58,667 nucleotides of DNA from positions 1-58,667 of the forward strand of contig MAAE01000005.1 in the NCBI GenBank assembly GCA_002162675.1, read 5' to 3'. Below, piece after piece: positions 16,444 to 25,585 of the stretch. Positions within the stretch are counted from its first letter, which is position 1, and the number at the start of each line of letters is the position of its first letter. The notes under the pieces are model-generated. The model made no database searches. It was not told where the DNA came from and saw nothing but the letters and a program-made list of their open reading frames with translations. Position numbers and translations under genes: made by a program. The stretch is from Colwellia sp. 39_35_sub15_T18. GTDB taxonomy: Bacteria; Pseudomonadota; Gammaproteobacteria; Enterobacterales; Alteromonadaceae.

Positions 16444-17037
16444 CTATTTTGTACCAGAATTATTTATTGGGCTTTTTAGTGCCTTGACTCTGCCAACGCG
16501 TTGGCTGCTATTAAAGGTTAAACTGCCTTGCAACTTAACTTTAGGCTTAACCTTAGGCTCAAGTTTAGGGGAAAAAGCTAACCCTTGATAATTTACAGTA
16601 TTTATTTGTTTAGCATAAGTATCGACGAGTATAGTGTTTTTTACCATTAAATTGTCTAAAAACTTTTTACTAGCGCTTTCTTGATAGACAAAAATTTGCC
16701 CTCGTTTTATTTCAAAACCAATCCAGTTTAACTGCAGCTTGTTATTATTTTGCTCTAGTGCAAAATGTTTTTCAAAGTAGGCTTGTATGTATTGGTCATA
16801 CTTGGGATGTTCGGGTGAGAAGTGAATTTGCTTTAATTCAGCAATGGCATTTTCAATATCATGGGCAGTAAATTGGTGAATGACTTCAATATGTCTGCTG
16901 GTTTTATTAAGGTTTAGCTCACTAACACCAAAAAAATAACTGTGGGCCGCAGCGGGTGCTGCTAGCCCAACTAATAAAATACTTAACAGGATTTTATTTG
17001 TTAAAACATTCGCGAAAGCATGAAAAAAAGTAAACAT
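16444..17037 (-). CDS. DUF6702 family exported protein
   Basis: The 197-aa protein has an N-terminal hydrophobic signal segment (KILLSILLVGLAAPAAAH, cleavage near AAAH) followed by HSYFFGVSELNLNKTSRHIEVIHQFTAHDIENAI, which is the DUF6702 pattern. Its start overlaps the stop of the upstream M1 peptidase (TAATG), so the two are translationally coupled. The family is found beside M1 peptidases; its function is unknown, probably periplasmic. Confidence 0.8.
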   Translation of the reverse strand: MFTFFHAFANVLTNKILLSILLVGLAAPAAAHSYFFGVSELNLNKTSRHIEVIHQFTAHDIENAIAELKQIHFSPEHPKYDQYIQAYFEKHFALEQNNNKLQLNWIGFEIKRGQIFVYQESASKKFLDNLMVKNTILVDTYAKQINTVNYQGLAFSPKLEPKVKPKVKLQGSLTFNSSQRVGRVKALKSPINNSGTK

Positions 17038-19406
17038 TAGTTATCCGTGTTTTTTTTTGCTTCTTCATCGACATCGGTCGATTTTAATTCTTTGTTGTAA
17101 TCGCGCATCATATCTTTTTTCTTCTTTTTATAAAGATCAAAGCGAGACTTAATGGGACGAGCAGGCCAATAATTGTTATTGACATCAACATCGGCGGTTT
17201 CCCATTTAGCATCTATTGCTAACGCGGTAATTTCTTTATCACGAATTAATAGTTTTGATGCTTTCTTTGAGTTTTGACGCCAAATTTGCGCAGGGATCTT
17301 AATATGTTCAGTACTGCCGTCAGCGTAGCTGATATCGAGAATAATAGGCATGACTAAGCCGCCTTTATTTTCAAAATCAATCAGGTAGAAGTTACTCTGC
17401 TGCAGTAATAAATCCTTCTGCCATGGCTCAAGTTTTTTGTTGTTTTTGTTGTATTTATTTCTCGCGGCATTGGTGGCCGTAAATTTGTCGTGCTCGTTAT
17501 AAAAATCTAATAACTCAGGCTTGTCTTGGGTGCGCAGCCATTGGCCTTTATTCATAAGGCTAGAAATATATTCAGGCTTTTCATTATCTAAGGCGCGTTG
17601 CCAGGCCTCTTCGGTATCAGGATTTTGGCTATCAGCGCTATAAAGATGAATGTTGCCTAGGGCAATATCTACATGATCTGTGGTGTAGAACCAGCCTCTA
17701 AAGAACCAGTCTAAATCTACTGCTGAAGCATCTTCCATGGTGCGGAAAAAATCAGCGGGAGTCGGGCGTTTAAATTTCCAACGTTGCGCATACTCTTTAA
17801 AGGCAAAATCAAATAATTCACGGCCCATAATAGTTTCACGCAAAATATTTAATGCCGTGGCTGGCTTGCCGTAAGCGTTATTGCCAAATTGCAAAATAGA
17901 CTCAGAGTTAGTCATGATTGGTACTTGGTTGTTACTTTTCATGTAGCTAGTGATATTTGCAGCATCACCACGGCGCGATGGATAGCCTTCTTCCCATGCT
18001 TGTTCAGCTAAAAACTGTAGATAAGTATTTAAACCTTCGTCCATCCAAGTCCATTGGCGCTCGTCAGAGTTCACTATCATCGGGAAGTAGTTATGCCCCA
18101 CTTCATGAATGATGACCCCCACTAAACCGTATTTAGTACGACGAGAATAAGTTTTTTCACCGGTTTTTTTATCAAGAGTTGGACGTGGGCCATTGAAAGT
18201 GATCATGGGATATTCCATGCCACCTACTGGGCCATTGACTGAAATCGACACAGGGTATGGGTAGTCAAACGTGTATTTACTGTATTGTTCCATAGTGTGA
18301 ATAATGGCTTCAGTGGAATACTTTTCCCACAACGGATTACCTTCATTAGGGTAGAACGACATCGCCATAGTGTTGCTGTTACCGTGCTGATAGCCTTGAG
18401 CATCCCAGATAAATTTTCGACTGGAGGCAAAAGCAAAATCACGAACGTTTTTCGCTTTAAAATGCCAAGTTTTGGTTTTTTCTGAGCGAGATTTTTCATT
18501 GGCTAGCGCTTCGTCAACGGTAACAATGAGTACGGGTTTTTTTGCCGTTTTTGCTTTTTCTAAACGTTTACGCTGTGTTTTAGTTAATACTTTTTTAGCA
18601 TTTTGAAGCTCACCCGTTGCCGCAACAATGTGATCAGCAGGTACGGTAATTTTTACATCATAGTCACCAAATTCTAATGTGAATTCACCACGACCTAAAA
18701 ACTGCTTATTTTGCCAGCCCATGACATCGTAATAAGCAACGGCACGAGGGAACCAACTGGCGACTTCGTATAAATAGTTATCATCTTCTTTAAAGTATTC
18801 GTAACCTGAGCGACCACCTAATACTTTTTGTTCGTGCAATTGATAGTGCCACTGCACATTAAATTCAGTATTGTCGCCTGATTTAAGTGGCTTAGGTAAA
18901 TCAATGCGTAACATGGTGCCGTTAATAACATAGTGCAGCGGTTTACCATTGCTAGCCGTTACCTTAGTTATATTGTAACCACCATTAAACTGTGGCGTTG
19001 TAATCATCTTGCGAGCACTAGTGTAAGTGACTTTCTTCAGCTGCTTGGTTGATTTTGCTAACTTGGCATCTGAATGACGCTTTAATTTGTTTTGATCAAG
19101 CTGTAGCCAGATATAACGTAAGGTGTCAGGTGAGTTATTTTGATAATTTAAGGTTTCAGAGCCCATTAATTGTTGAGTTTTATCATCAAGTTTAATGTCA
19201 ATGTCGTAATCAACTTGTTGTTGCCAATATCTGTGTCCGGGCGCGCCTGATGCCGTGCGGTAAACGTTTGGGGTTGGCAAAACTTCTTCTAGCTGACGAA
19301 ATTTGTCACTAGCAATGGTACTTTTAGCGTGGGCAAGGGGACTAACTAAGCTGCTAGTAAAAGCAACAGATAAACAGATAATCGCTGTCAAAATTGAATA
19401 TTTCAT
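17037..19406 (-). CDS. Exported M1 family zinc metallopeptidase (aminopeptidase-like)
   Basis: The 789-aa protein has a signal peptide (ILTAIICLSVAFTSSLVSPLAHA). The catalytic domain shows the substrate-binding GGMEYPMITF motif and the zinc site HEVGHNYFP followed by WMDEGLNTYLQ, which supplies the third zinc ligand Glu (HExxH-18-E of gluzincins). A long C-terminal domain follows, ending in a Lys/Asp-rich tail. It most likely trims peptides in the periplasm or at the cell surface. It is cotranscribed with the DUF6702 gene. Confidence 0.93.
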   Translation of the reverse strand: MKYSILTAIICLSVAFTSSLVSPLAHAKSTIASDKFRQLEEVLPTPNVYRTASGAPGHRYWQQQVDYDIDIKLDDKTQQLMGSETLNYQNNSPDTLRYIWLQLDQNKLKRHSDAKLAKSTKQLKKVTYTSARKMITTPQFNGGYNITKVTASNGKPLHYVINGTMLRIDLPKPLKSGDNTEFNVQWHYQLHEQKVLGGRSGYEYFKEDDNYLYEVASWFPRAVAYYDVMGWQNKQFLGRGEFTLEFGDYDVKITVPADHIVAATGELQNAKKVLTKTQRKRLEKAKTAKKPVLIVTVDEALANEKSRSEKTKTWHFKAKNVRDFAFASSRKFIWDAQGYQHGNSNTMAMSFYPNEGNPLWEKYSTEAIIHTMEQYSKYTFDYPYPVSISVNGPVGGMEYPMITFNGPRPTLDKKTGEKTYSRRTKYGLVGVIIHEVGHNYFPMIVNSDERQWTWMDEGLNTYLQFLAEQAWEEGYPSRRGDAANITSYMKSNNQVPIMTNSESILQFGNNAYGKPATALNILRETIMGRELFDFAFKEYAQRWKFKRPTPADFFRTMEDASAVDLDWFFRGWFYTTDHVDIALGNIHLYSADSQNPDTEEAWQRALDNEKPEYISSLMNKGQWLRTQDKPELLDFYNEHDKFTATNAARNKYNKNNKKLEPWQKDLLLQQSNFYLIDFENKGGLVMPIILDISYADGSTEHIKIPAQIWRQNSKKASKLLIRDKEITALAIDAKWETADVDVNNNYWPARPIKSRFDLYKKKKKDMMRDYNKELKSTDVDEEAKKNTDN

Positions 19407-19557
19407 AGTTTTCCAATGGGTAATTATTGTTTTGTACGCAAAATAATTTGATAGCCGAACTTTATACCATAGTCATGGTTAACTTGGTAACCATGACAAG
19501 TTTTTTGAGATAAAAGACCTAATTAATAGGACTAATGGTAATAGGGTTGTAACTGTT

Positions 19558-19655
19558 CACCACCGAGCCTAGATGCTTCACAGAGGGGTCTTCGAGCCTA
19601 CACAGAGGCTTTGTTATTCTCGGTGTAGTGCGTTAGCACCTCGGTGATCTCTGTG
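19558..19655. repeat. Palindromic intergenic repeat (REP-like)
   Basis: The gap between the M1 peptidase and zur contains CACCGAG and CTCGGTG arms with repeated CACAGAGG/CTCTGTGG segments. The nested inverted repeats can fold into a long stem. It looks like a dispersed intergenic element rather than a gene; other copies are not visible in this window. Confidence 0.5.
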
Positions 19656-19698
19656 GTAAATATTTCTAAGCTGAATAAATATATAGGATTAATGGCTA

Positions 19699-20169
19699 TT
19701 ATTGGCAAGCTTTGCAATGGCCGTGAGCTTCAACAATTTGATGGCTAATGGTAAAGCCATTGGCATCAGCCATTGAGCGTAGTGCTAAATCAAAATTGTT
19801 TGACTGAATTTCTTCAACATGACCACATTCATCACAAATAAGCAGTTGCACAGGGTGGTTACAATCACCAAAGTGGTGGCACATTATAAAAGCATTGATA
19901 GACTCAATTTTATGGACAAAACCTTGCTTAGATAAAAAATCTAAGGCGCGATAAATCGTGGCGGGTTTTGCCGCGGCATCTAATTCTTTCAGCTCAGCCA
20001 GTAAGTCATAAGCACCAACAGCACCTTTACGCTTAGCGAGCAGTAAAAAGACTTGTTCACGTGTTTTAGTTAAACGAGCGCCTTTTTTTTGACAAGCTTG
20101 TTGGGCTTGCGCTAATAACTTCACATGAGATGAGTCATGGGAAGACGTTGCTGAAAGGGGTGTTGTCAT
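19699..20169 (-). CDS. zur: Zinc uptake regulator Zur (Fur family)
   Basis: The 156-aa protein has a winged-helix DNA-binding half (RLTKTREQVFLLLAKRKGAVGAYDLLAEL; KPATIYRALDFLSKQGFVHKIES) and a C-terminal metal-binding half (MCHHFGDCNHPVQLLICDECGHVEEI; HGHCKACQ). GAYDLL in helix 3 and the ending CxxC favour Zur over Fur. With zinc it represses zinc-uptake genes. It is monocistronic, and no clear Shine-Dalgarno precedes ATG 20169. Confidence 0.9.
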   Translation of the reverse strand: MTTPLSATSSHDSSHVKLLAQAQQACQKKGARLTKTREQVFLLLAKRKGAVGAYDLLAELKELDAAAKPATIYRALDFLSKQGFVHKIESINAFIMCHHFGDCNHPVQLLICDECGHVEEIQSNNFDLALRSMADANGFTISHQIVEAHGHCKACQ

Positions 20170-20520
20170 CGGTGTTTTTATGCTGATTTATAGGTGATTT
20201 TGCTCAGTGTAACATTATACCAATACAAATAAATATGTGATCATTCTAAATGGACTAAATATTCCAATAACGTCGTTGCTTTCAATCCTAATAGCCAGCT
20301 ATTACTCAATCAAGCGCCTTGCTCTTGAAAATTTATCCTCATTAATATTTGTTCACTAACTTACTGGCATTGGCATTATTGCTATTTATTGCCCACGCGT
20401 AGTGATTTTTATTATCTAATGAAATAATTATTATTTAGCATTATTTTTTGTTATCTTATTCTTAATACAAAATGACAGCGCTATCATTTTTGCGTTGTTG
20501 CTATTTTTAGGATGTTTTTT
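20170..20520. other. Intergenic region without a recognised gene
   Basis: This stretch between divergent zur and the NagX-like gene is AT-rich and holds the two promoters. I see no RNA gene, operator or ORF worth calling. A GC-richer patch near 20260-20340 may be a dispersed repeat, but nothing in the window confirms it. Confidence 0.4.
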
Positions 20521-21597
20521 ATGACTCGATACCTTGCCCTTGATGCCTTTAGAGGTATAACCATTGCTTTGATGATTTTAGTCAATACTCCTGGTACTTG
20601 GTCGCATGTGTATGCCCCGTTATTACATGCTGACTGGCATGGTGCTACGCCAACGGATTTAGTCTTTCCTTTCTTTTTGTTTATTATTGGCTCGGCAATG
20701 TTTTTTTCTTTCAAAAAGAGTGATTTTTCGGCTACCCCTGAGCAGTTTTTAAAAATTATCAAGCGTGCTTTTATCATGTTTTTCATCGGTTTTATGCTTA
20801 ATATTATTCCGTTTAATACCCCGGTTGAAACATGGCGCATTATGGGGGTGTTACAGCGTATTGGCATTGCGTATGCTATTGCCGCTAGTTTAGTTTTATT
20901 GTTAAGGCGCCGTGGTATTTTCACTGTATCAGCGATAATTCTACTGGCTTATTGGGGGTTATTATTAAGCGTTGGAGAAGCAAGTTTAACCATTGAAGGT
21001 AATATTATTCGTCAGTTTGACTTGGCTGTTTTAGGAGCTAATAGTATGTATACCATGCGCGGGGTAAGTTTTGAGCCAGAAGGCTTGCTTAGCACTATAC
21101 CCGCTGTGGTTAATATGTTGCTAGGCTTTGAATTAACACGTTATTTAACCAGCATTAAAGATAAAAATTCCAGTGTCATTAAATTGATTATTATTGGTGG
21201 GCTCGCGATAGGGTTAGGAGCTTTATGGAGTTTGGTTTTACCGATAAATAAATCGCTGTGGACCAGTTCTTACGTAATTTACACTACCGGCTTTGCTTGC
21301 CTGTTATTAGCCGCTTTTGTTTGGTTAATTGATATAAAGGGGCAGGAAAAATTAGTAGCACCATTGCTAGTTTATGGCACTAATCCTTTATTTGTTTATG
21401 TTTTATCATTTGTTTTTGTCACTGTTTACTTAACTATTCCCGTGGGGGATAGCTCTTTATATCGTTGGCTGTATGAGCAGTTTAAGCTTGTTGCTGAACC
21501 AAAATTAGCGTCATTTTTGTTTGCCTTTAGTCATGTGGTTTTATTTTGGTTTGTTTCGTTAAAGCTCTATCAACATAAGATTTTTATTAAAATTTAA
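20521..21597 (+). CDS. NagX-like membrane acyltransferase family protein (DUF5009)
   Basis: Starting at ATG 20521 (AGGA at 20509-20512), the ~358-aa protein has about ten membrane helices. The N-terminal signature RYLALDAFRGITIALMILVN and the DLVFPFFLFIIGSAM motif match the family of heparan-alpha-glucosaminide N-acetyltransferase and bacterial NagX. In Shewanella-type genomes NagX is tied to GlcNAc use, but here no nag genes are adjacent, so the substrate is open. The in-frame ATG at 20512 is less well placed relative to the ribosome site. Confidence 0.88.
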   Translation: MTRYLALDAFRGITIALMILVNTPGTWSHVYAPLLHADWHGATPTDLVFPFFLFIIGSAMFFSFKKSDFSATPEQFLKIIKRAFIMFFIGFMLNIIPFNTPVETWRIMGVLQRIGIAYAIAASLVLLLRRRGIFTVSAIILLAYWGLLLSVGEASLTIEGNIIRQFDLAVLGANSMYTMRGVSFEPEGLLSTIPAVVNMLLGFELTRYLTSIKDKNSSVIKLIIIGGLAIGLGALWSLVLPINKSLWTSSYVIYTTGFACLLLAAFVWLIDIKGQEKLVAPLLVYGTNPLFVYVLSFVFVTVYLTIPVGDSSLYRWLYEQFKLVAEPKLASFLFAFSHVVLFWFVSLKLYQHKIFIKI

Positions 21598-21646
21598 TTT
21601 GTAATTATTTACCCTACCTAGAATTTGCGTTATTGCAGTTGTGTCT

Positions 21647-21733
21647 CGTCATCCTCGTGATCACTAAATCGGGGATGGAATTTCAGTGTTTAAAACTCCA
21701 GACTCCCGATTAAAACACCTCGGGAGTGACGAT
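21647..21733. repeat. MITE/REP-like inverted-repeat element
   Basis: CGTCATCCTCG (21647) and CGGGAGTGACG (21721-21731) are imperfect inverted ends around a GC-richer core that itself contains ATCGGGGATG and CTCCCGAT-like arms. It lies between two unrelated genes. The composition differs from the flanks, suggesting a small dispersed element. Confidence 0.5.
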
Positions 21734-21817
21734 AGCTGAATAGATACTTTGTTTGCTGTTAAACAATTGCTATGCTTAAAGAAAATAGTATTTCTTCATA
21801 AGGGGAAGTAGCAGGGC

Positions 21818-23200
21818 GTGAATAAAGTTAAATTATCTCAAGACGAAAATTTATCCATTAAAATAACTCATCAACTGCTGCCACAAGCGCAGCAACGAGT
21901 TGATCTTTATTTTTCGCTGCCTGTTGAAATGGGTATTAGCCCCAGCACTTTAAACGCTGAAGATTACTTTTACAGTAACATTAAAAGCCATAGTGCTTAT
22001 TATTCCGACCAACTACATTTGCCCTTAGTGCGAAGCCGCTTTATTAGTCAACGCTTTGAGGGTGAAGATAAAGGCGAGTCAAGTGACTATCGCTTGAACT
22101 TGAATTTATATTCATATCAGCTAAAAATAGCGCTTGATGTTGATGTAAAACAGACTTTGAAATTAAAAAACTCAGAAGAGTTTTATCCTGCAGCTATCGA
22201 GTTAGCAGAGCAAATAACCAACTTAACTAAAAAATTGCGTCGTTATACGCCATCAGACAGTAAGTTGAGCCCTTTTTTTGATAATGCTGATAACTATTTG
22301 AGTTGGCATATTGAACAATCGTTTTTAAAGTTATTATCTAAAGGGCCAAAAAGTAGTGAGTTTGCTACCGAGCGAGAATTTTTGCTGACTTTTTGCCGCG
22401 ATGAAAACAATTACCGTATTGATTGTAAATATAACTCGCAAGTGACGTTAGATGATCCTAACCGTATCACTAATAAAATGCGTTTATTGCAGCGTTTAAT
22501 TGAATATGGAGTGGTTTTTCAAAAACATACTAGCTATTTAGATATAAACTTAAAACGTTTAGTTAGGGGCAGTGTTACCGCAGTGATCATGGCTTTTGTT
22601 ATGTTATTGGTGCTTAATGCCCGCTCAAGCTTTACAGAAGTAACTGTGGTACTTGTTGCTTTTTTGGGCTTGGTTTATGGTTTACGGGAAACTTTTAAGG
22701 AAGATCTTACTAGCCTTATTTGGCGTAAAATTCAAAAAGGCCGCCCAAAATGGCAAAACTTATTTCGCCATAGTGTTAATCAAAAGCGTATTCTTAGCCA
22801 AATTCTCTGGTTAGAATACATCAATAATAAAGACTTGCCTAAAACGGTGAATGAGTTATTTCAACAACGCCGACAACAAAATAAACAAGCCGCGCGCTTG
22901 TTACATTTTCGCTGTGACAATAAAGTACTCGCCAAAGAATTTTTGCCCGGTTACGGTGACATTCAACAACAAATGTTTTTTAACCTAACCCCTTTTGTGC
23001 GTTTTTTAAAAAAAGGGGCAGGACGTTTATATCATTTAGACGGGCAAAAAATATCTAGCCAAGCGGTAGAACGCCGTTATCAAATTAACCTTATTCTGCG
23101 TAATGTAGATAAAGAAGGCGAGCATTTACAACGCTTTAAAATCACCTTAAATCGGAGTGAAATTGTCAATATTGAAGCAATGAGTGGAGAAGGCTTATAA
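21818..23200 (+). CDS. Uncharacterised protein with two central membrane helices
   Basis: I do not recognise the family. GTG 21818 is preceded by AGGGGAAG at 21801-21808, a good ribosome site. The 460-aa product has a soluble ~250-residue N-terminal half, two adjacent membrane helices (SVTAVIMAFVMLLVLNA; VTVVLVAFLGLVYGL, about residues 253-292), then a soluble basic half with RRQQNKQAARLLHFRCDN. Both large domains are thus on the same side of the membrane, probably cytoplasmic. It is a single gene with its own promoter region. Confidence 0.75.
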   Translation: MNKVKLSQDENLSIKITHQLLPQAQQRVDLYFSLPVEMGISPSTLNAEDYFYSNIKSHSAYYSDQLHLPLVRSRFISQRFEGEDKGESSDYRLNLNLYSYQLKIALDVDVKQTLKLKNSEEFYPAAIELAEQITNLTKKLRRYTPSDSKLSPFFDNADNYLSWHIEQSFLKLLSKGPKSSEFATEREFLLTFCRDENNYRIDCKYNSQVTLDDPNRITNKMRLLQRLIEYGVVFQKHTSYLDINLKRLVRGSVTAVIMAFVMLLVLNARSSFTEVTVVLVAFLGLVYGLRETFKEDLTSLIWRKIQKGRPKWQNLFRHSVNQKRILSQILWLEYINNKDLPKTVNELFQQRRQQNKQAARLLHFRCDNKVLAKEFLPGYGDIQQQMFFNLTPFVRFLKKGAGRLYHLDGQKISSQAVERRYQINLILRNVDKEGEHLQRFKITLNRSEIVNIEAMSGEGL

Positions 23201-23388
23201 AATAACTCAGGCAAAGTGAAATTGTTTGAAGGGATATTTTTACCGTTCATTATGCCATTACTTAGCTTGCTGATGTTGCAAAAATTTATTAGAATTAGGT
23301 TATTGCATTACTTATTTAATCGTAAGCTTTTTACGAAGCCTTGTTTAACAGTAAATAGAGGTAGTTTGGTAATCTTGTAGGTTGTGTT

Positions 23389-24642
23389 ATGCCGAGAAAT
23401 ACTTCTAAAATTGAAAACTCCATCTATCGTCTCTTTGAAATAACGCCTATTCCAATCGCCTTATCATTTCCTGATGGTAAATTAGAATATGTAAACCCAG
23501 CTTTTAATCAGTTACTTGGTTACTCAGCAGAAGAGGTTTACGCAGATGATATTATTATTACTCACCATGACGATATTCAAGTTAACAAAATTATAAGAAA
23601 AAGCCTAAAAGAAGATCCTTTTTCACCCGTCCAAATAGAAAAACGCTATAAACATAAGTTGGGTCACACTATATATGCACAGCTGAATATAGTTGCCCAA
23701 CCAAATGATGAAGGCGGTATAACAAGATACATCTCTCAATTGGTTGATTTAACCGCTATTAAGCAATCAGATGCGGCTGAAATTTTACTTAACCGTTTAG
23801 TTAATCAATCTAGTGATGCTATTTATGTTGTAGAACCTAAATTTGGTCAAATAGTTAATTGTAATCAACTGGCTTATCGTCGATTAGGCTATACAAAAAG
23901 TGAATTGCTAAAATTAACAGTGGTTCATATTAATCCTCGATTCCAAATTAATAGTAAATGGCAGAAGCATTGCGAAAATATCAAGGTTAATGGCAGTTTG
24001 ATTGTTGAGTCACAACATACTCGTAAGGATGGCACCACATTTCCTATTGAAGCGAATATCAGCTTTATTGAGTATAGTGATACGGGTTATTTGTTGGCAA
24101 TTGTGAGAGATATCGCGCGACGGAAAAAGAGAGAGCAAGAGGCGTTAGAATACGCTAACTTGGATCCACTTACCAAATTACCTAATAGAAGTGTGTTAGA
24201 AACCAAATTAAAGGAAATGCTTGAAAAAGCCAATGAACAAGATCTATTGATTGCTTTTTTGTATGTTGATCTTGATAACTTTAAACAAATAAATGATAGC
24301 TACGGACACACTGTAGGAGACGATGTACTCGTAGATACAGCTAATAGACTTAAACTTTGTGTACGTAGCTCTGATGTTGTTGTTCGTTTAGGGGGCGATG
24401 AATTTCTTGTGGTAATGAGCGGTCTGAAAAGTAAAGGGTTGCTAGAATCAGTTGCCAGCAAACTACTAAGTGAATTTAATTCTCCTTTTCATATTAAATG
24501 TCAAAACATTAAAGTAGAAGCCAGTATTGGTGTTTCGATTTATTCGGACAACAATACTGACGTTCATACTTTGATTCAATTGGCAGATGAAGCTATGTAT
24601 CAAGCAAAGGCAAAAACGGGCTCTTCTATATATTTTATATAA
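23389..24642 (+). CDS. PAS-PAS-GGDEF diguanylate cyclase
   Basis: This soluble 417-aa protein has PAS 1 (about 12-120, LFEITPIPIALSFPDGKLEY), PAS 2 (about 135-250, NQSSDAIYVVEPKFGQIVNC) and a GGDEF domain (about 255-415) with DPLTKLPNRSVL and an intact LGGDEF active site. No RxxD inhibitory site is seen right before GGDEF (VVVRLGGDEF). It should make c-di-GMP from GTP in response to a PAS-sensed signal. Its stop is three bases from the stop of the convergent MBL gene. Confidence 0.95.
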   Translation: MPRNTSKIENSIYRLFEITPIPIALSFPDGKLEYVNPAFNQLLGYSAEEVYADDIIITHHDDIQVNKIIRKSLKEDPFSPVQIEKRYKHKLGHTIYAQLNIVAQPNDEGGITRYISQLVDLTAIKQSDAAEILLNRLVNQSSDAIYVVEPKFGQIVNCNQLAYRRLGYTKSELLKLTVVHINPRFQINSKWQKHCENIKVNGSLIVESQHTRKDGTTFPIEANISFIEYSDTGYLLAIVRDIARRKKREQEALEYANLDPLTKLPNRSVLETKLKEMLEKANEQDLLIAFLYVDLDNFKQINDSYGHTVGDDVLVDTANRLKLCVRSSDVVVRLGGDEFLVVMSGLKSKGLLESVASKLLSEFNSPFHIKCQNIKVEASIGVSIYSDNNTDVHTLIQLADEAMYQAKAKTGSSIYFI

Positions 24643-24645
24643 ATT

Positions 24646-25389
24646 TTACTTGCCTTCAATATAACTTTTTACTTGCCTATAAGCGTCTGTATGAAGGCCG
24701 ACATGCCCATCAGCAATGTGGTTAAAGGGGAAAGCAAGCACCTTAGCAACATTACTTTGCACGGCATCATAGTCATCATAGGTTGGTTCAGGTATTTCAT
24801 TGACATAATCACCACGGCCGACAATAGTATCTCCTGTGAAGAGAACGTCATTCCATATATACATGGCACTGCCTTTTGTGTGACCACGCGTATGTATGGC
24901 TTGAAACTTCTCGCCATCAATTTCAATAACATCTCCGTCTTTAAACTCTTGCAGATGAGCAGGGGTATAAGCAGATGGATTCATCATAGTAGTAGACATT
25001 CTTGCCATCCATCCTCCTGCCTCAGCTTCGCCTTTTAACAAAGGAGCTTCGTCTGGGCCAATATAGACTGTTGCTTCAGGAAACAATGCTAGTCCGCCAG
25101 TATGATCAAAATGGCCATGTGTTATGAGAATAGCATGAACCTTTCTATCACCAATTTCTGCTTTGAGCGCCTTACCTTCATTATCCCATCCTGCATCGAC
25201 TAAAACGACTCCTGTTTTAGTGGGGATAACCCATGAGTATGAACCTCCGGCATCAATACCAACGATATTATTACCATCAATGCGATCCGCCTGAGGTGAA
25301 GGCATACGAGACATCATAGGCGCCATGAAAGCCATTGTTAAAATCAATAACGTACCAACGATTATCCAAACTTTTTTCTTTGTTTTCAT
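24646..25389 (-). CDS. MBL-fold metallo-hydrolase, membrane-anchored
   Basis: The 247-aa protein has an N-terminal membrane anchor (VWIIVGTLLILTMAFMAPMM) and a metallo-beta-lactamase fold with the metal site HGHFDHTGG, then HTRGHTKGS and LFTGDTIV, ending ADGHVGLH. This arrangement is of the glyoxalase II/general hydrolase type; the substrate is unknown. It is divergent from a TetR regulator across a region holding two matching palindromes, so it is probably that regulator's target. Confidence 0.88.
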   Translation of the reverse strand: MKTKKKVWIIVGTLLILTMAFMAPMMSRMPSPQADRIDGNNIVGIDAGGSYSWVIPTKTGVVLVDAGWDNEGKALKAEIGDRKVHAILITHGHFDHTGGLALFPEATVYIGPDEAPLLKGEAEAGGWMARMSTTMMNPSAYTPAHLQEFKDGDVIEIDGEKFQAIHTRGHTKGSAMYIWNDVLFTGDTIVGRGDYVNEIPEPTYDDYDAVQSNVAKVLAFPFNHIADGHVGLHTDAYRQVKSYIEGK

Positions 25390-25436
25390 TACACTTCCTC
25401 AATATTTCTGATCATGAATGTTTACTTGATCAATAA

Positions 25437-25452
25437 CTAACTATATGGTTAG
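25437..25452. promoter_or_regulatory. Operator half of a pair: CTAAC-N6-GTTAG near the MBL gene
   Basis: CTAACTATATGGTTAG has 5-base arms and the same core and 6-base spacer as the larger palindrome at 25518. It lies about 48 bases upstream of the MBL hydrolase start. It is likely bound by the divergent TetR protein. Confidence 0.7.
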
Positions 25453-25517
25453 ATAATAAGCCAAAATAAAAGCAGTAATTACTATTTTTTTATAGAAATC
25501 ACTGCGTTTGATATTAG

Positions 25518-25545
25518 TAGTATCTAACTGTATGGTTAGATACTA
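25518..25545. promoter_or_regulatory. 28-bp palindromic TetR operator
   Basis: Arms TAGTATCTAAC and GTTAGATACTA are perfect inverted repeats (11 bases) around TGTATG. It lies 41 bases before the TetR start, so autoregulation is expected. The core CTAAC-N6-GTTAG recurs at 25437. Confidence 0.8.
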
Positions 25546-25585
25546 TCGTTTTTTATAAATTTGTCAATAAAAATTGAGAACTCTT

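Noticed and set aside
19699..20169. Ferric uptake regulator Fur
   Set aside because: The GAYDLL helix, C-terminal CxxC ending and overall pattern fit Zur better.
20484..20924. 146-aa ORF opposite the NagX-like gene
   Set aside because: Shadow; the plus-strand frame has a convincing membrane-protein signature.
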